DNA of 64,000 nt from Streptomyces sp. VRA16 Mangrove soil (GTDB lineage Bacteria; Actinomycetota; Actinomycetes; Streptomycetales; Streptomycetaceae): the NCBI RefSeq assembly GCF_017377775.1, contig NZ_JAFVLN010000001.1, positions 1,240,001-1,304,000 on the forward strand, in the 5' to 3' direction. The position numbers were made by a program, and so were the translations under genes. The notes under the pieces were generated by a model. That model was given only the letters and a program-made list of their open reading frames with translations, was not told the DNA's origin and did no database searches. This document shows positions 7,657 through 16,695 of the stretch, piece by piece. Every line of letters begins with the position of its first letter. Position 1 is the first letter of the stretch.

Positions 7657-8505
7657 GTGAATCGGGAAACCGTTGAAGAGTTGTTCGTGGTCGAGGGATA
7701 TCGGGAGATACGCGGTCTCGCCGCGGATGCGCTGGCCGTGGACGGGCCCGACCCGGTGGTGTACCTGTGGCTAGGTCTTGGGCACATGGCCGAGGATGAG
7801 GACGATCATGATGCGGAGGCGGAGAAGGCGTTTCTGCGGGGCCTTGAGCTCGCGCCCGACGACGTTGATCTGCTCGCCGCGTATGCCGAACTGTGTCTGC
7901 GTGCCGATGAGTGGGAGTATCCGCGAAGAGCCCGGCGTGCGCCGGAGCTGGTGGCGCGGCTTGAGGAGTTGGCCGCGGGATCGCCGCAGGACGAGCACAT
8001 CCGGGAGGTCCTTGCGTGGCATCGGCGTGGCTATCTGGAGGACTTCCGGCTGGCGGTCGTGGACGGTCGGGCGCGCAGGGCGCAGCTGGAGCAGCAGAGT
8101 GGGGACCTGGATCGTGCTCTGACGGCGCAGAGGGGGCATGGCGACGCTGGGGTGGGCGTCGACGCGACCGTTGCCGACTCCTGGCTGCGGGCTGCCGGAA
8201 TCGCCGAAGAACAGCGGGCGGCGATCCTCGCTGCGACACTGGAGGAGCTGTCGGGCAGGGCGTACGCACCGCTGAGGTTTGTGGCCCGTAATCGTTCAGG
8301 GGCTTACGTCGTGGCCGCGGGCCTGGCCTTCGTCACCAACTTCATGCTGCGGACGCTCGATGTGGTGCAGGGCATCACGTTCTGGGGCTTCCTGTGGTTC
8401 GTCCCCCTGCTCATCCTCGACCGGCGCCTGGCCTCCGCACGCGAGCGGGCGCGACAGACGGTCATCGCCCGGATCATGGCGCAGGGCGCTACCGAGAGCG
8501 GCTGA
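7657..8505 (+). CDS. TPR-like protein with C-terminal membrane helices
   Basis: The first 120 residues are helical repeats resembling tetratricopeptide units (YLWLGLGHMAEDEDDHDAEA then LRGLELAPDDVDLLAAYAEL). They are followed by a charged linker and two hydrophobic segments near the C-terminus (AYVVAAGLAFVTNFML and GITFWGFLWFVPLLILD), ending in a basic tail. It is probably a cytoplasmic repeat domain anchored to the membrane. GAGGAG precedes two adjacent GTG codons (7654 and 7657); the second has better spacing. No enzyme motif is visible and there is no obvious operon partner. A scaffold or protein-protein role is likely. Confidence 0.6.
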   Translation: MNRETVEELFVVEGYREIRGLAADALAVDGPDPVVYLWLGLGHMAEDEDDHDAEAEKAFLRGLELAPDDVDLLAAYAELCLRADEWEYPRRARRAPELVARLEELAAGSPQDEHIREVLAWHRRGYLEDFRLAVVDGRARRAQLEQQSGDLDRALTAQRGHGDAGVGVDATVADSWLRAAGIAEEQRAAILAATLEELSGRAYAPLRFVARNRSGAYVVAAGLAFVTNFMLRTLDVVQGITFWGFLWFVPLLILDRRLASARERARQTVIARIMAQGATESG

Positions 8506-8704
8506 CCGGCCGACGGACGGTGCTGCCGACCCTGACCATGCCAGGGGTGATGCGCCCGCCGGACAACGGCACTTCGTTCTCCACGGCTGCGTCCGTCCTG
8601 GGCTCCATGGCCACATTTTGGGAATCCTCGTCGCGCCGCGCGATCAACCGATCGCCGTGCCCTTGGAGGCGCCGTCCCGGACGCGGCCCACGATCGAGCC
8701 CGCG

Positions 8705-9595
8705 TTATGGCGTGGACTCCAGAATGCGCTCGAGTGTCCGGCGTCCCAGGCTGCTCATCGTCGGGTTGCTCTCGACGTAGTACCAGACAAGACCCATCGC
8801 CTGTTCGAAGGCCCACGCCTTGCCGCGTTCCCACTCCAGATCGTCGCAGGCGAGTGCTCGACGGAGCACCGCACGTGGGCCCGACTGCAACAGGTGCCAG
8901 CCACTGACCAGGTCCAGCGCGGGGTCGGCCGGGCCGAAGCCGCCCGTGTCGAGTACCCCGCTGAGCCGGTCTCCCATGACCAGTACGTTGCCGGGAATCA
9001 GGTCACCATGGCTCATCACGTCGGCGGCCGTGCGTGGCAACTCCCTTAGACGGCTCCACACCTGGCGCAGCCGGGGCACGTCGAGGAGCCCCTCGCTCTC
9101 CTCGAAGCACTTCGCCATCCAGTCGTCGTGGTCAGTGAGAACGCCGCCGCGATTCTGGCCGCTGAAACGCCGGCCGCGCGTCTCGGCGCCCCGCAGGGCT
9201 GCGATGAAGGCCGCAAGGTCCTCGGCGAAAGCGTCCGACCCGCTCGGGTCGGCGTCGAAGGCGACGATTCCCGGGAGCCAGGTCTGGATCGACCACGGCA
9301 TGGGACAGCCCGGCCCCGGCTTTCCAAGGGCGACGGGTTCCGGAACGGGGAACCGGGACACCTGCGCCAGCTCCGCACTCGCCCGCGCTTCCCGTTCCAG
9401 AACTGCCAGTGCCTCCGCCGGATCCGTCAGACGCAGCGGGAATCGCGCGGAGAGGCCGTCCCCGATACGAAAGATGGCGTTGACGGTTCCGGTCGACGAC
9501 AGGAGGTGGATCGCGTGGTCGCTCCACTGAGGGAACTGTTCCCGGATCAAGGTCGCAACGATGTCGGTGGTCACGTCCACTTGGTCGTCGTGCAT
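8705..9595 (-). CDS. Aminoglycoside/macrolide phosphotransferase-like protein (APH family)
   Basis: The protein has the APH/choline-kinase fold. The catalytic loop is VMSHGDLIPGNVL (Asp198, Asn203) and the metal-binding Asp216 lies in VLDTGGFGPADPALDL. These are intact, so ATP-dependent phosphotransfer to a hydroxyl of a small molecule is plausible. The N-lobe is short and lacks an obvious Gly-rich loop, as usual for the family. I place the start at the ATG encoding MHDDQVDV (9595); a GTG 24 bases upstream would add eight residues. The tandem 8-base repeat array lies just upstream of the start. Drug resistance is possible but not shown; many such genes act on unknown metabolites. Confidence 0.82.
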   Translation of the reverse strand: MHDDQVDVTTDIVATLIREQFPQWSDHAIHLLSSTGTVNAIFRIGDGLSARFPLRLTDPAEALAVLEREARASAELAQVSRFPVPEPVALGKPGPGCPMPWSIQTWLPGIVAFDADPSGSDAFAEDLAAFIAALRGAETRGRRFSGQNRGGVLTDHDDWMAKCFEESEGLLDVPRLRQVWSRLRELPRTAADVMSHGDLIPGNVLVMGDRLSGVLDTGGFGPADPALDLVSGWHLLQSGPRAVLRRALACDDLEWERGKAWAFEQAMGLVWYYVESNPTMSSLGRRTLERILESTP

Positions 9596-9622
9596 GGGCA
9601 ATCTCGCAGGTCCTCTCACTAG

Positions 9623-9690
9623 TCCCGTGGTCCGGTGGTCTCGTGGTCTCGTGGTCCCGTAGTCCCCTGGTCCGGTGGGCCCGTGGTCCG
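9623..9690. repeat. Degenerate 8-base tandem repeat
   Basis: Eight consecutive units fit TCYCGTGG: TCCCGTGG, TCCGGTGG, TCTCGTGG twice, TCCCGTAG, TCCCCTGG, TCCGGTGG and GCCCGTGG, then a partial unit. It lies in the gap between the phosphotransferase start and the ROK gene stop, in no credible gene. Confidence 0.8.
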
Positions 9691-9751
9691 GATCGTAACG
9701 ATGGCATGCAGCGGGCCATGAAAAGGAGCAAACGCGGAACCGAGGGAAGCG

Positions 9752-10912
9752 TCACGATTCCGGTGAGCCGAGTACCAGGATCTGGATCGCCAGGACCGCG
9801 GCGCCGCGCGCCCAGTCGTGGAAGTCGGAGACCTTGGTCTCCAGGACGACCGGGGTCGCCATGGGATGCCGATGAGCGCGGACGGTCGCCCGTACCGTGT
9901 CCCCGGCCACATCCATCAGGCCGACCCCTTCGCCGGCGAGCAGGATCTTCTGCGGCATCGCGAAGTTGGCGATGTGGGAGACCAGGATGCCGAGGGCGCG
10001 AGCGGCCTCCTTGATGACACGGGCCGGCATGGGTTCACCGGCGTCGGCGAGGGCGAGGATCTCCTCGTAGCTCCGGTCGCGGCCGGTGGCGGCGCGGATC
10101 TGGAAGCGGATGTTGGGGATCGTGAGCAGTGACTCCGCGCTGCCGCGCGCACCGTCGGGGGTGAGCGGGCCGTGGGGATCGATGATCCAGTGGCGGCCGA
10201 ACCCGCGGTCCTCCTCGGCGGGCGGGACCCGTTTGCCGCCCAGGACCAGGCCGTAGCCGATTCCGGCGCCGATGGTCAGGACGACGAAGCGGTCCAGGCC
10301 CCGGCCGGCCCCGAACCAGGTCTCGGACTCGACGAGGGCGGCGACGTCGTTCTCGACGACCACCGGCAGACCGGTGCGCTCCTCGACCAGCTCGGCGAGC
10401 GGGACGTCCCGCCACTTCAGGAAGGGGGACTCCCGCACCACGGACCGCTCTCCGACCAGGCCGCCGACGCCGATGCCGATACCGGCGAGGCGGGGGTGGG
10501 CGCGGGCCAGCCGGGTCGTCATCTCGGCTAGCAGGTCGGCGACTTGGGCGGGGGCGAGACCGGTCAGCGGCCGGTCGTAGCGGTCGATGATGTCGCTGCG
10601 CAGCGTGGTGATGACGCCGTAGACCATGTCCTCGGTGATCTTGAAGCCGATGAAGGAGCGGGACTCGGCGACGACGTCGAGGGGTTGTGAGGGGCGGCCT
10701 TGGCGGACCTCCGCCGCGGTGCCGGCCTCGGCGACCTCGATCAGCAGACCGGACTCGATCAGCGGCTTCGTCAGCCGGGTGAGACTGCCCGCGGACAGAG
10801 CGAGCCGGCGGGCCAGTTCGGTACGTGACAACGGGCCGTTGACGAGCACCTCGATCGCCACCGAACGCTCTCCGGGGCTCAGCGGAAGCCAGCTGGCCGC
10901 ACCTGTGGTCAT
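9752..10912 (-). CDS. ROK-family transcriptional regulator
   Basis: An N-terminal winged helix (LSRTELARRLALSAGSLTRL, about residues 26-45) is followed by a ROK sugar-kinase-like domain with IGIGVGGLV, VVENDVAALVES and TIGAGIGYGLVLGG. I start it at the ATG at 10912 (MTTGAASW), with GGGAG upstream; the open frame extends further but crosses a putative operator. It is divergent from a CUT1 permease operon and should control it in response to a sugar. The usual ROK zinc motif (CxCGxxGC) is absent: the equivalent region reads GPLTPDGARGSAES. Regulatory ROK proteins without these Cys residues may have a changed sugar site. Confidence 0.87.
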   Translation of the reverse strand: MTTGAASWLPLSPGERSVAIEVLVNGPLSRTELARRLALSAGSLTRLTKPLIESGLLIEVAEAGTAAEVRQGRPSQPLDVVAESRSFIGFKITEDMVYGVITTLRSDIIDRYDRPLTGLAPAQVADLLAEMTTRLARAHPRLAGIGIGVGGLVGERSVVRESPFLKWRDVPLAELVEERTGLPVVVENDVAALVESETWFGAGRGLDRFVVLTIGAGIGYGLVLGGKRVPPAEEDRGFGRHWIIDPHGPLTPDGARGSAESLLTIPNIRFQIRAATGRDRSYEEILALADAGEPMPARVIKEAARALGILVSHIANFAMPQKILLAGEGVGLMDVAGDTVRATVRAHRHPMATPVVLETKVSDFHDWARGAAVLAIQILVLGSPES

Positions 10913-10932
10913 GGAGTCAGACTCCCACATGA

Positions 10933-11041
10933 TTTTTTTTGCCACAAAACCAATGGATCCACTCTGAGGCTCAAGAGGTTCGAACAAGCGAACGCTGCAC
11001 GAGTCTTGACGGCTCGATTATTTCGCCACAAAAGTAAGTGG
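10933..11041. promoter_or_regulatory. Paired operator-like repeats between ROK gene and ABC operon
   Basis: The word GCCACAAAA occurs twice in the same orientation, preceded by T-rich DNA: TTTTGCCACAAAACCAATGG at 10937-10956 and TTTCGCCACAAAAGTAAGTG at 11021-11040. Both end in AA-TGG or AA-GTGG. They lie about 80 bases apart in the divergent promoter region and are likely sites for the ROK regulator. Confidence 0.5.
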
Positions 11042-11077
11042 CCGAGGATGAGCCGCCGCGGACGAGGGAGTCTCTCG

Positions 11078-12043
11078 ATGACCATCGCCTCCAGCAGCCC
11101 TCCGTCGCGTCTGCCGCGGGGCAACGCCGACAGGGCCGCGAGCAAGCACAGGACGGGACGGGTCAAGGATGGCGGAGGCAGGGGGGACGGTCGGCTGGCC
11201 GCGGTGTTCATCGCCCCGGCGCTGCTGGGCTTCACCGTCTTCCTGCTCTGGCCGACGATGCGGGGCATCTATCTGAGCTTCACCCGCTTCAACCTGCTCA
11301 CCCCGGCCGAGTGGGTGGGCCTGGACAACTACGTGCGGATGGCCCACGACCCCATCTTCTGGAGCTCGTTGCGGGTCACCGTCGTGTACGTGGTCATCAA
11401 CATCGGCGTCCAGACGGTGCTGGCGCTGGCCATCGCCGTGCTCATGCAGCGGCTGACGCAGTCGGCGGTGCTGCGCGGGATCGTGCTGACGCCGTATCTG
11501 ATGTCCAACGTCGTCGCGGGCGTCGTGTGGCTGTGGATCCTCGACACTCAGCTCGGCATCGGCAACCAGATCATCGGAGCGCTCGGTTTCGACCACATCC
11601 CGTTCCTCGCCGACGAGCACTGGGCGATACCCACGATCGCCCTGATCAACGTGTGGCGGCACGTCGGCTACACCGCGCTGTTGCTGTTCGCGGGCCTCAT
11701 GGCGATTCCCGCGGACATGTACGAGGCGGCGCGGGTGGACGGCGCGAGCGAGTGGCGGATGTTCTGGCGGATCACCCTGCCGCTGCTGCGGCCGGTGCTC
11801 GCGGTCGTGCTGATCATGACGGTGATCGGTTCGTTCCAGGTCTTCGACACGGTCGCCGTGACCACCGCGGGCGGCCCTGCGAACGCCACCAACGTGCTCC
11901 AGTACTACATCTACGGTGCCGCGTTCGGCCGCTTCCAGTTCGGCTACGCCTCGGCCATGTCGGTGGCTCTCCTGGTCGTGCTGAGCGCGATCACGTTCGT
12001 GCAGTACCGGCTCACCCGGGCCGGCCAGAGCGATCTCGGCTGA
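11078..12043 (+). CDS. CUT1 sugar ABC transporter permease (MalF type)
   Basis: The 321-residue protein has six predicted membrane helices and the permease EAA loop (EAARVDGASEWRMFWRITLP), which docks on the ATPase. The N-terminal tail is long, basic and Gly/Ser-rich. I chose the ATG at 11078 with GGGAG upstream; an ATG at 11048 is in frame but has poor spacing. It pairs with the MalG-type permease at 12053 and the lipoprotein at 12990 to form one importer in the cytoplasmic membrane. No ATPase gene is in the operon, so a shared MsiK-like subunit is expected. Sugar unknown. Confidence 0.9.
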   Translation: MTIASSSPPSRLPRGNADRAASKHRTGRVKDGGGRGDGRLAAVFIAPALLGFTVFLLWPTMRGIYLSFTRFNLLTPAEWVGLDNYVRMAHDPIFWSSLRVTVVYVVINIGVQTVLALAIAVLMQRLTQSAVLRGIVLTPYLMSNVVAGVVWLWILDTQLGIGNQIIGALGFDHIPFLADEHWAIPTIALINVWRHVGYTALLLFAGLMAIPADMYEAARVDGASEWRMFWRITLPLLRPVLAVVLIMTVIGSFQVFDTVAVTTAGGPANATNVLQYYIYGAAFGRFQFGYASAMSVALLVVLSAITFVQYRLTRAGQSDLG

Positions 12044-12052
12044 CGGAAGGAC

Positions 12053-12979
12053 GTGACCGACATGGCTGCCGTGGCAACCGCGACGCCCCTACGGCCCACC
12101 AGGCGCCGGACGTCCCTCGGCCGGATCGCCGCCTGGGCGGTGATGGCCCTGATCCTGCTCATCACCCTGCTGCCGTTCTACTGGATCCTGCGCACCGCAC
12201 TGTCCACGAACACCGCGCTCGCCGCGCATCCCGGCGACCCCCTCCCGGTGGACCTCACCACCGGCGGCTTCGAGCGGGCCCTGGGCCTGCAGTCGGCCCA
12301 GGAGGCGATCGCCCAGGGCGGAGCGGGCGGCGGACTGAAGTTCTGGCGCTATCTGCTCAACTCCGTGATCGTCTCGACCCTGATCACCGTCTGCCAGATC
12401 TTCTTCTCGGCGATGGCCGCCTACGCCTTCGCGCGGCTGAAGTGGCGCGGCCGGGACAAGGTTTTCGCCGTGTTCCTCGCCGGGCTGATGGTGCCCGCGA
12501 TCTTCACGCTGCTGCCGAACTTCGTGCTCATCAAGCAACTCCACCTGGTGGACACGCTGTTGGGCATCGCTCTGCCGACGTTGTTCATGACCCCGTTCGC
12601 GGTGTTCTTCCTGCGCCAGTTCTTCATGAACGTCCCGAGCGAGGTGGAGGAGGCCGCCCTGCTGGACGGGGCGGGCAAGGTCCGGATCTTCTTCCGGGTG
12701 CTCCTGCCGATGGCGTCCACGCCCATCCTCACCCTCGGCGTGCTGACGTACATCACCTCGTGGAACGACTACTTCTGGCCGCTGATGGTGTCCTACAGCG
12801 ACAGTTCGCGCGTGCTGACGGTGGCGCTCGCCATCTTCCGGGCGCAGACCCCGCAGACGGGTTACGACTGGTCCGGCCTGATGGCCGCGACCCTGATCGC
12901 CGCGCTGCCGATGCTCGCGCTCTTCGGGTTCTTCGCGCGCCGCATCGTCAGCACCATCAGCTTCACCGGCATCAAGTAA
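12053..12979 (+). CDS. CUT1 sugar ABC transporter permease (MalG type)
   Basis: This 308-residue permease has six membrane helices and an EAA loop (VEEAALLDGAGKVRIFFRVL). It begins 9 bases after the MalF-type gene. GGAAGG lies just before a GTG at 12053 and 11 bases before an ATG at 12062, so either start is possible. A loop of about 40 extra residues after the first helix (AAHPGDPLPVDLTTGGFERA onward) faces outside. It completes the heterodimeric channel of the ROK-controlled importer. Confidence 0.9.
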   Translation: MTDMAAVATATPLRPTRRRTSLGRIAAWAVMALILLITLLPFYWILRTALSTNTALAAHPGDPLPVDLTTGGFERALGLQSAQEAIAQGGAGGGLKFWRYLLNSVIVSTLITVCQIFFSAMAAYAFARLKWRGRDKVFAVFLAGLMVPAIFTLLPNFVLIKQLHLVDTLLGIALPTLFMTPFAVFFLRQFFMNVPSEVEEAALLDGAGKVRIFFRVLLPMASTPILTLGVLTYITSWNDYFWPLMVSYSDSSRVLTVALAIFRAQTPQTGYDWSGLMAATLIAALPMLALFGFFARRIVSTISFTGIK

Positions 12980-12989
12980 GGGGACAGGT

Positions 12990-14339
12990 GTGCGAGTTGG
13001 GATGCGAAGTGCGATCGCGCTGACCGGAGTGCTGGCCTTGTCCCTCGCCACCGGGTGCGCGAAGAACGCCGGTGCGGGAGGGGGCGCGAACACGGTGACG
13101 TACTGGCTGTGGGACGCCAACCAGCTGCCCGCCTACCAGGCCTGCGCGAAGGGGTTCGAGAAGGAGAACCCCGGACTGAACGTGAAGATCAGCCAGATGG
13201 GCTGGGGCGACTACTGGACCAAGCTGACCGCGAGCTTCATCGCGGGGACCCAGCCGGACGTCTTCACCGACCACGTCCAGAAGTTCGGCCAGTTCGCCGA
13301 CCTCAAGGTCCTCCAGCCGCTGGACGACCTGAACATCGACCCCGCCGACTACCAGGCGGGCCTCGCCGACAACTGGATCGGCGAGGACGGCCATCGGTAC
13401 GGCGCCCCCAAGGACTGGGACACGGTCGCCTTCTTCTACAACCGGAAGATGACGCGGTCGGCGGGGATCACCCCGGAGCAGCTGAACTCGCTGTCGTGGA
13501 ACCCGAAGGACGGCGGCAGCTTCGAGAAGGCCATCGCCCACCTCACGGTCGACGTCCACGGCAAGCGCGGCGACGAACCCGGCTTCGACAAGCACCACGT
13601 CAAGGTGTACGGCCTCGCGACCGGCGGGGGCGGAGACGGCGACGGCCAGACCCAGTGGAGCAACTTCGCCGCATCCGCGGGCTGGAAGTACACCGACAAG
13701 AAGCGGTGGGGCACCGAGTACCAGTACGGCAGCAAGACCTTCCAGTCCGTGATCAAGTGGTACTTCGGCCTCGCGGACAAGGGGTACCTGGCCCCGCTCA
13801 CGGACTTCAGTGCCGGCGCCAATCCGGCCAACGCGCAAGTGGCCGCGGGCAAGGCGGCGACCGCCTTCGACGGCGCCTGGATGATCTCCACGTACGCCGC
13901 GATGCAGGGCATCAAGGTCGGCACCGCCTTCACACCGGTCGGTCCGACCGGCAAGCGGGCCACCATGATGAACGGCCTCGCCGACTCCATCACCAAGCAG
14001 GCCCACAACAAGCGGGGCGCCGAGAAGTGGGTGAAGTACCTGTCCTCCGACGCCTGCCAGAAGATCGTCGGCGGCTACGGCATCGTCTTCCCCGCCACGC
14101 CCGACGGCACGAAGGCCGCGGTGGCCGCGTACAAGAAGAAGGGCATCGACGTCAGCGCGTTCACCCGGCCGGTCGCCGACACGAAGGACTTCAGCACCTT
14201 CACCTACCCGATCACCAACTACGCGGCGGACGTGTACGCGCTCATGCACCCCGCGATGCAGGGCGTGTACGGCAGCGGTCGCTCCGTCGGCAGCCTCGGT
14301 CAGACCAACGACCAGATCAATCTGATCCTCTCCCAGTGA
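12990..14339 (+). CDS. Sugar-binding lipoprotein of CUT1 importer (extracellular solute-binding family 1)
   Basis: The N-terminus is a lipoprotein signal with the lipobox LATGC at about residues 19-23; the Cys would be lipid-anchored on the outer face of the membrane. The mature part is a two-lobed SBP_bac_1 protein (VTYWLWDANQLPAYQACAKG at its start, and many Trp/Tyr residues that stack sugars). The GTG start at 12990 follows AAGGGGA. It sits 10 bases after the MalG-type permease and 28 bases before the dehydrogenase, in one operon. Ligand is likely an oligosaccharide or sugar acid linked to the neighbouring dehydrogenase, but this is inference. Confidence 0.9.
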   Translation: MRVGMRSAIALTGVLALSLATGCAKNAGAGGGANTVTYWLWDANQLPAYQACAKGFEKENPGLNVKISQMGWGDYWTKLTASFIAGTQPDVFTDHVQKFGQFADLKVLQPLDDLNIDPADYQAGLADNWIGEDGHRYGAPKDWDTVAFFYNRKMTRSAGITPEQLNSLSWNPKDGGSFEKAIAHLTVDVHGKRGDEPGFDKHHVKVYGLATGGGGDGDGQTQWSNFAASAGWKYTDKKRWGTEYQYGSKTFQSVIKWYFGLADKGYLAPLTDFSAGANPANAQVAAGKAATAFDGAWMISTYAAMQGIKVGTAFTPVGPTGKRATMMNGLADSITKQAHNKRGAEKWVKYLSSDACQKIVGGYGIVFPATPDGTKAAVAAYKKKGIDVSAFTRPVADTKDFSTFTYPITNYAADVYALMHPAMQGVYGSGRSVGSLGQTNDQINLILSQ

Positions 14340-14367
14340 CCTCTCGACAACGAAGGACATGCCTTAC

Positions 14368-15570
14368 ATGACGTTCTCTCTCGGCATCGTCGGTGCCGGC
14401 CAGTTCTCCGGCCAGTTCGCCACCCTCTTCCAGGCGCACCCCGGCGTCGGCGATGTCTACGTCACCGATCTGCTGCCGGAACGGGCCGAGGAACTCGCGG
14501 CGGCCCAAGGGCTGGCCGGCACGTTCCCCTCGTACGAGGCCATGCTGGAATCCCCGGCCGTCGACGCGGTCGCCATCTTCACCCAGCGGTGGACCCACGG
14601 CCCGCTCGTGCTGCAAGGACTGAGGGCGGGCAAGCACGTGTATTCCGCGGTGCCCATGGCGATCAGCAGGGACGAGATCGCCGCGATCATCGACGCGGTC
14701 AAGGTGACCGGACTGACCTACATGATGGGGGAGACCAGCCAGTACAACCCGGCGACCGTGCACGCCCGCAACCAGATCGCCGAGGGCGCCTTCGGCCGGA
14801 TCTTCTACGCCGAGGGCGACTACGTCCACGACATGGACCTCGGGTTCTACGAGGCCTACCAGTACAGCGGCGGAGAGAACTGGAAGCAGACCGCCAGTTA
14901 TCCGCCGCTGCTCTACCCGACGCACTCGGTGGGTGGTGTGCTCGGGGCCTGGCAGACGCACGCGGTGAGCGTGTCGGCCGTCGGGGTCGTGGACGGGCGC
15001 GGGGACGGCGTCTTCGACAAGGAGGTCAGCCAGTTCGGCAACGACTTCTCCAACGCGACCGCGCTGTTCGAGGTGGCGGGCGGGGGCTCGTTCCGCACCA
15101 ACGAGTTCCGGCGGGTCGGCTACCCCTCGTACATCCGGGAGTCGCGCTTCCGTTTCTTCGGGACGGACGCGAGCATGGAGCAGCTCGCGACGGTGGCGTT
15201 CTGGCAGGACAAGAAGGGGGTGCAGGACATCAGCGAGCTGCTGGAGCCCAAGCCCACCCTGTCGCCCGACGATCCGTCACTTCAGCACATCGCGCCGGAA
15301 CTCCGCGCCGCCTTCACGTCCGGTTCGGCGCCGGTCCACGACCGGGCGCGGCTGCCGCGGGAGTTCGACCATCTGCACAACGGCCACGAGGGCAGCCACC
15401 ACTTCCTCGTCGACGACTTCGTGACGGCGGTGCACACGCGGTCGCTGCCGTCGGTGAACGCCTGGGTCGCGGCCCGCTACACCCTGCCGGGGATCGTCGC
15501 GCACGAGTCGGCGCTGCAGGGCGGAACCCGGCTGGAGATCCCGGACTTCGGGGACGCCCCCGAGGCGTGA
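14368..15570 (+). CDS. Gfo/Idh/MocA-family oxidoreductase, variant active site
   Basis: The N-terminal Rossmann domain shows the dinucleotide motif GIVGAGQFSG, and the C-terminal alpha/beta domain begins near residue 120. These NAD(P)-dependent dehydrogenases act on sugars and sugar acids. The family's catalytic EKP motif (normally GKHVxxEKP) is replaced by GKHVYSAVPMA, so the usual Lys is missing. The ATG at 14368 is ten bases from GAAGGA; the ATG at 14359 is too close. It is the last gene of the ROK-controlled operon and probably processes the imported sugar, although with the variant motif the reaction may differ (dehydration or epimerisation are known in the wider family). Confidence 0.83.
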   Translation: MTFSLGIVGAGQFSGQFATLFQAHPGVGDVYVTDLLPERAEELAAAQGLAGTFPSYEAMLESPAVDAVAIFTQRWTHGPLVLQGLRAGKHVYSAVPMAISRDEIAAIIDAVKVTGLTYMMGETSQYNPATVHARNQIAEGAFGRIFYAEGDYVHDMDLGFYEAYQYSGGENWKQTASYPPLLYPTHSVGGVLGAWQTHAVSVSAVGVVDGRGDGVFDKEVSQFGNDFSNATALFEVAGGGSFRTNEFRRVGYPSYIRESRFRFFGTDASMEQLATVAFWQDKKGVQDISELLEPKPTLSPDDPSLQHIAPELRAAFTSGSAPVHDRARLPREFDHLHNGHEGSHHFLVDDFVTAVHTRSLPSVNAWVAARYTLPGIVAHESALQGGTRLEIPDFGDAPEA

Positions 15571-15613
15571 TGCCGGTGCGTGAGGGGACGATGGCGCGGC
15601 GCGGATGATGGGC

Positions 15614-15658
15614 GACGCGTGCCCGTCCGTGCTCTCGGGACACGGGCGGACACGCGTC
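15614..15658. terminator. Bidirectional hairpin terminator
   Basis: GACGCGTGCCCGTCCGTG (15614-15631) pairs along its whole length with 15641-15658, with two G-U pairs and a 9-base loop. It lies between convergent genes. There is no U-tract, as is usual in Streptomyces. Confidence 0.7.
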
Positions 15659-15725
15659 GGCGCAGGCATCGGCATGAGCGTCGACGCCCGGCCGGTGTGC
15701 GGGACGGAGCGGGGGCGGAGCGGGA

Positions 15726-16556
15726 TCAGAGCCGGGTCGCCGTCATGTTCCGGAAGAGGATCTTCGTGTCGATGATGTCGGCCGGGTCGCTCAGGATCGA
15801 GCGGTAGATCCCCCATTTCGGGCGTACGTAGTCCCCCTCGTCGGGGTTGATCACCCCGGTCATGCTCCCTTGCGCCGCGACCGGCGCGCCGTCGCCGGTG
15901 CCGTCCAGCAGGGTGAAGGAGGCCGCCCCGCTCTGGCCGGGAGTGATCTGCCAGCTGGCGGTGGTCCAGTGGCCACGGATCGGGGCGAGGGCGCAGGACG
16001 CGATGGTGGGGGAGCCGGAGTTGGCGTAGGCGCGGGCGCGCAGCCGCTCGGTGCCGTCGCTGTCGCGGGTGAGGTCGACCGTGAGCCAGGGGCCGTCGTT
16101 GGTCGCCGGGGTCTTGGTCTGGAAGATGTGGGTGAAGTGGCTGGTGCCGTGGAGCGAGGTGGGGATCCACATCTCGTAGGCGATCCGCCAGGTCTCGCCG
16201 TCGTGCATCTCGATGGCGGTGCCGTCCTGCACCATGCCCTTGACCTCGGTGCGTTGGCGGTCTCCGCCACCGGTGCTGTCGAGGTCGTCGGCCCAGATGT
16301 TGAGTCGGTAGTGGTCGCTGTTCTCGACCAGCGCGTAGGTGCGTTCGGGGTGGGCGCCGACGCGGTCGGCCTCCAGCCCCTCGAAGGCGTTCAGGCCGTC
16401 GGCGACCTCGTCGGGGTACCAGGCGAGGGTGGCGGCCGATGCCGTGAACGCCGAGCCCAGCGGTCCGACCGCGAGGGGTACGGCGACGGCGCCTGCGGCG
16501 AGGGTCCGCAGCGCGGTTCTGCGTGTGAGGGAGTGCGGTGCTTCACGGTTCGTCAT
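15726..16556 (-). CDS. Tat-exported polysaccharide lyase-like protein (beta-jelly-roll; heparin lyase I / PL20-like)
   Basis: The N-terminus has a twin-arginine signal (SLTRRTALRTLAAGAVAVPL) with cleavage near ASA at about residue 41. The mature domain has features of jelly-roll polysaccharide lyases: QRTEVKG, WRIAYEMWIPTSLHGTSHFT, IFQTK and, near the end, RPKWGIYRS. Such enzymes cut uronic-acid-containing polysaccharides by beta-elimination outside the cell. I use the ATG at 16556 rather than an upstream in-frame ATG. It lies between two sugar importer clusters and converges on the Gfo/Idh gene, which suggests that one importer takes up its products. The exact lyase family is uncertain. Confidence 0.65.
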   Translation of the reverse strand: MTNREAPHSLTRRTALRTLAAGAVAVPLAVGPLGSAFTASAATLAWYPDEVADGLNAFEGLEADRVGAHPERTYALVENSDHYRLNIWADDLDSTGGGDRQRTEVKGMVQDGTAIEMHDGETWRIAYEMWIPTSLHGTSHFTHIFQTKTPATNDGPWLTVDLTRDSDGTERLRARAYANSGSPTIASCALAPIRGHWTTASWQITPGQSGAASFTLLDGTGDGAPVAAQGSMTGVINPDEGDYVRPKWGIYRSILSDPADIIDTKILFRNMTATRL

Positions 16557-16695
16557 GTCCGAGTCACCCTTCTCGAGCCAACACATCCGATGTCTCTGGG
16601 ATGAACGCCGGAACCATACACGGCGGGGACGCCGCGCAACACCCCTGTTGAGCGCGGTTGGTGATGATCTGAGCAGTGACGACAGGGCGGCAATT

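Noticed and set aside
11038..13023. Long plus-strand frame over the permease genes
   Set aside because: Low-complexity Arg/Gly/Asp shadow of the two CUT1 permeases.
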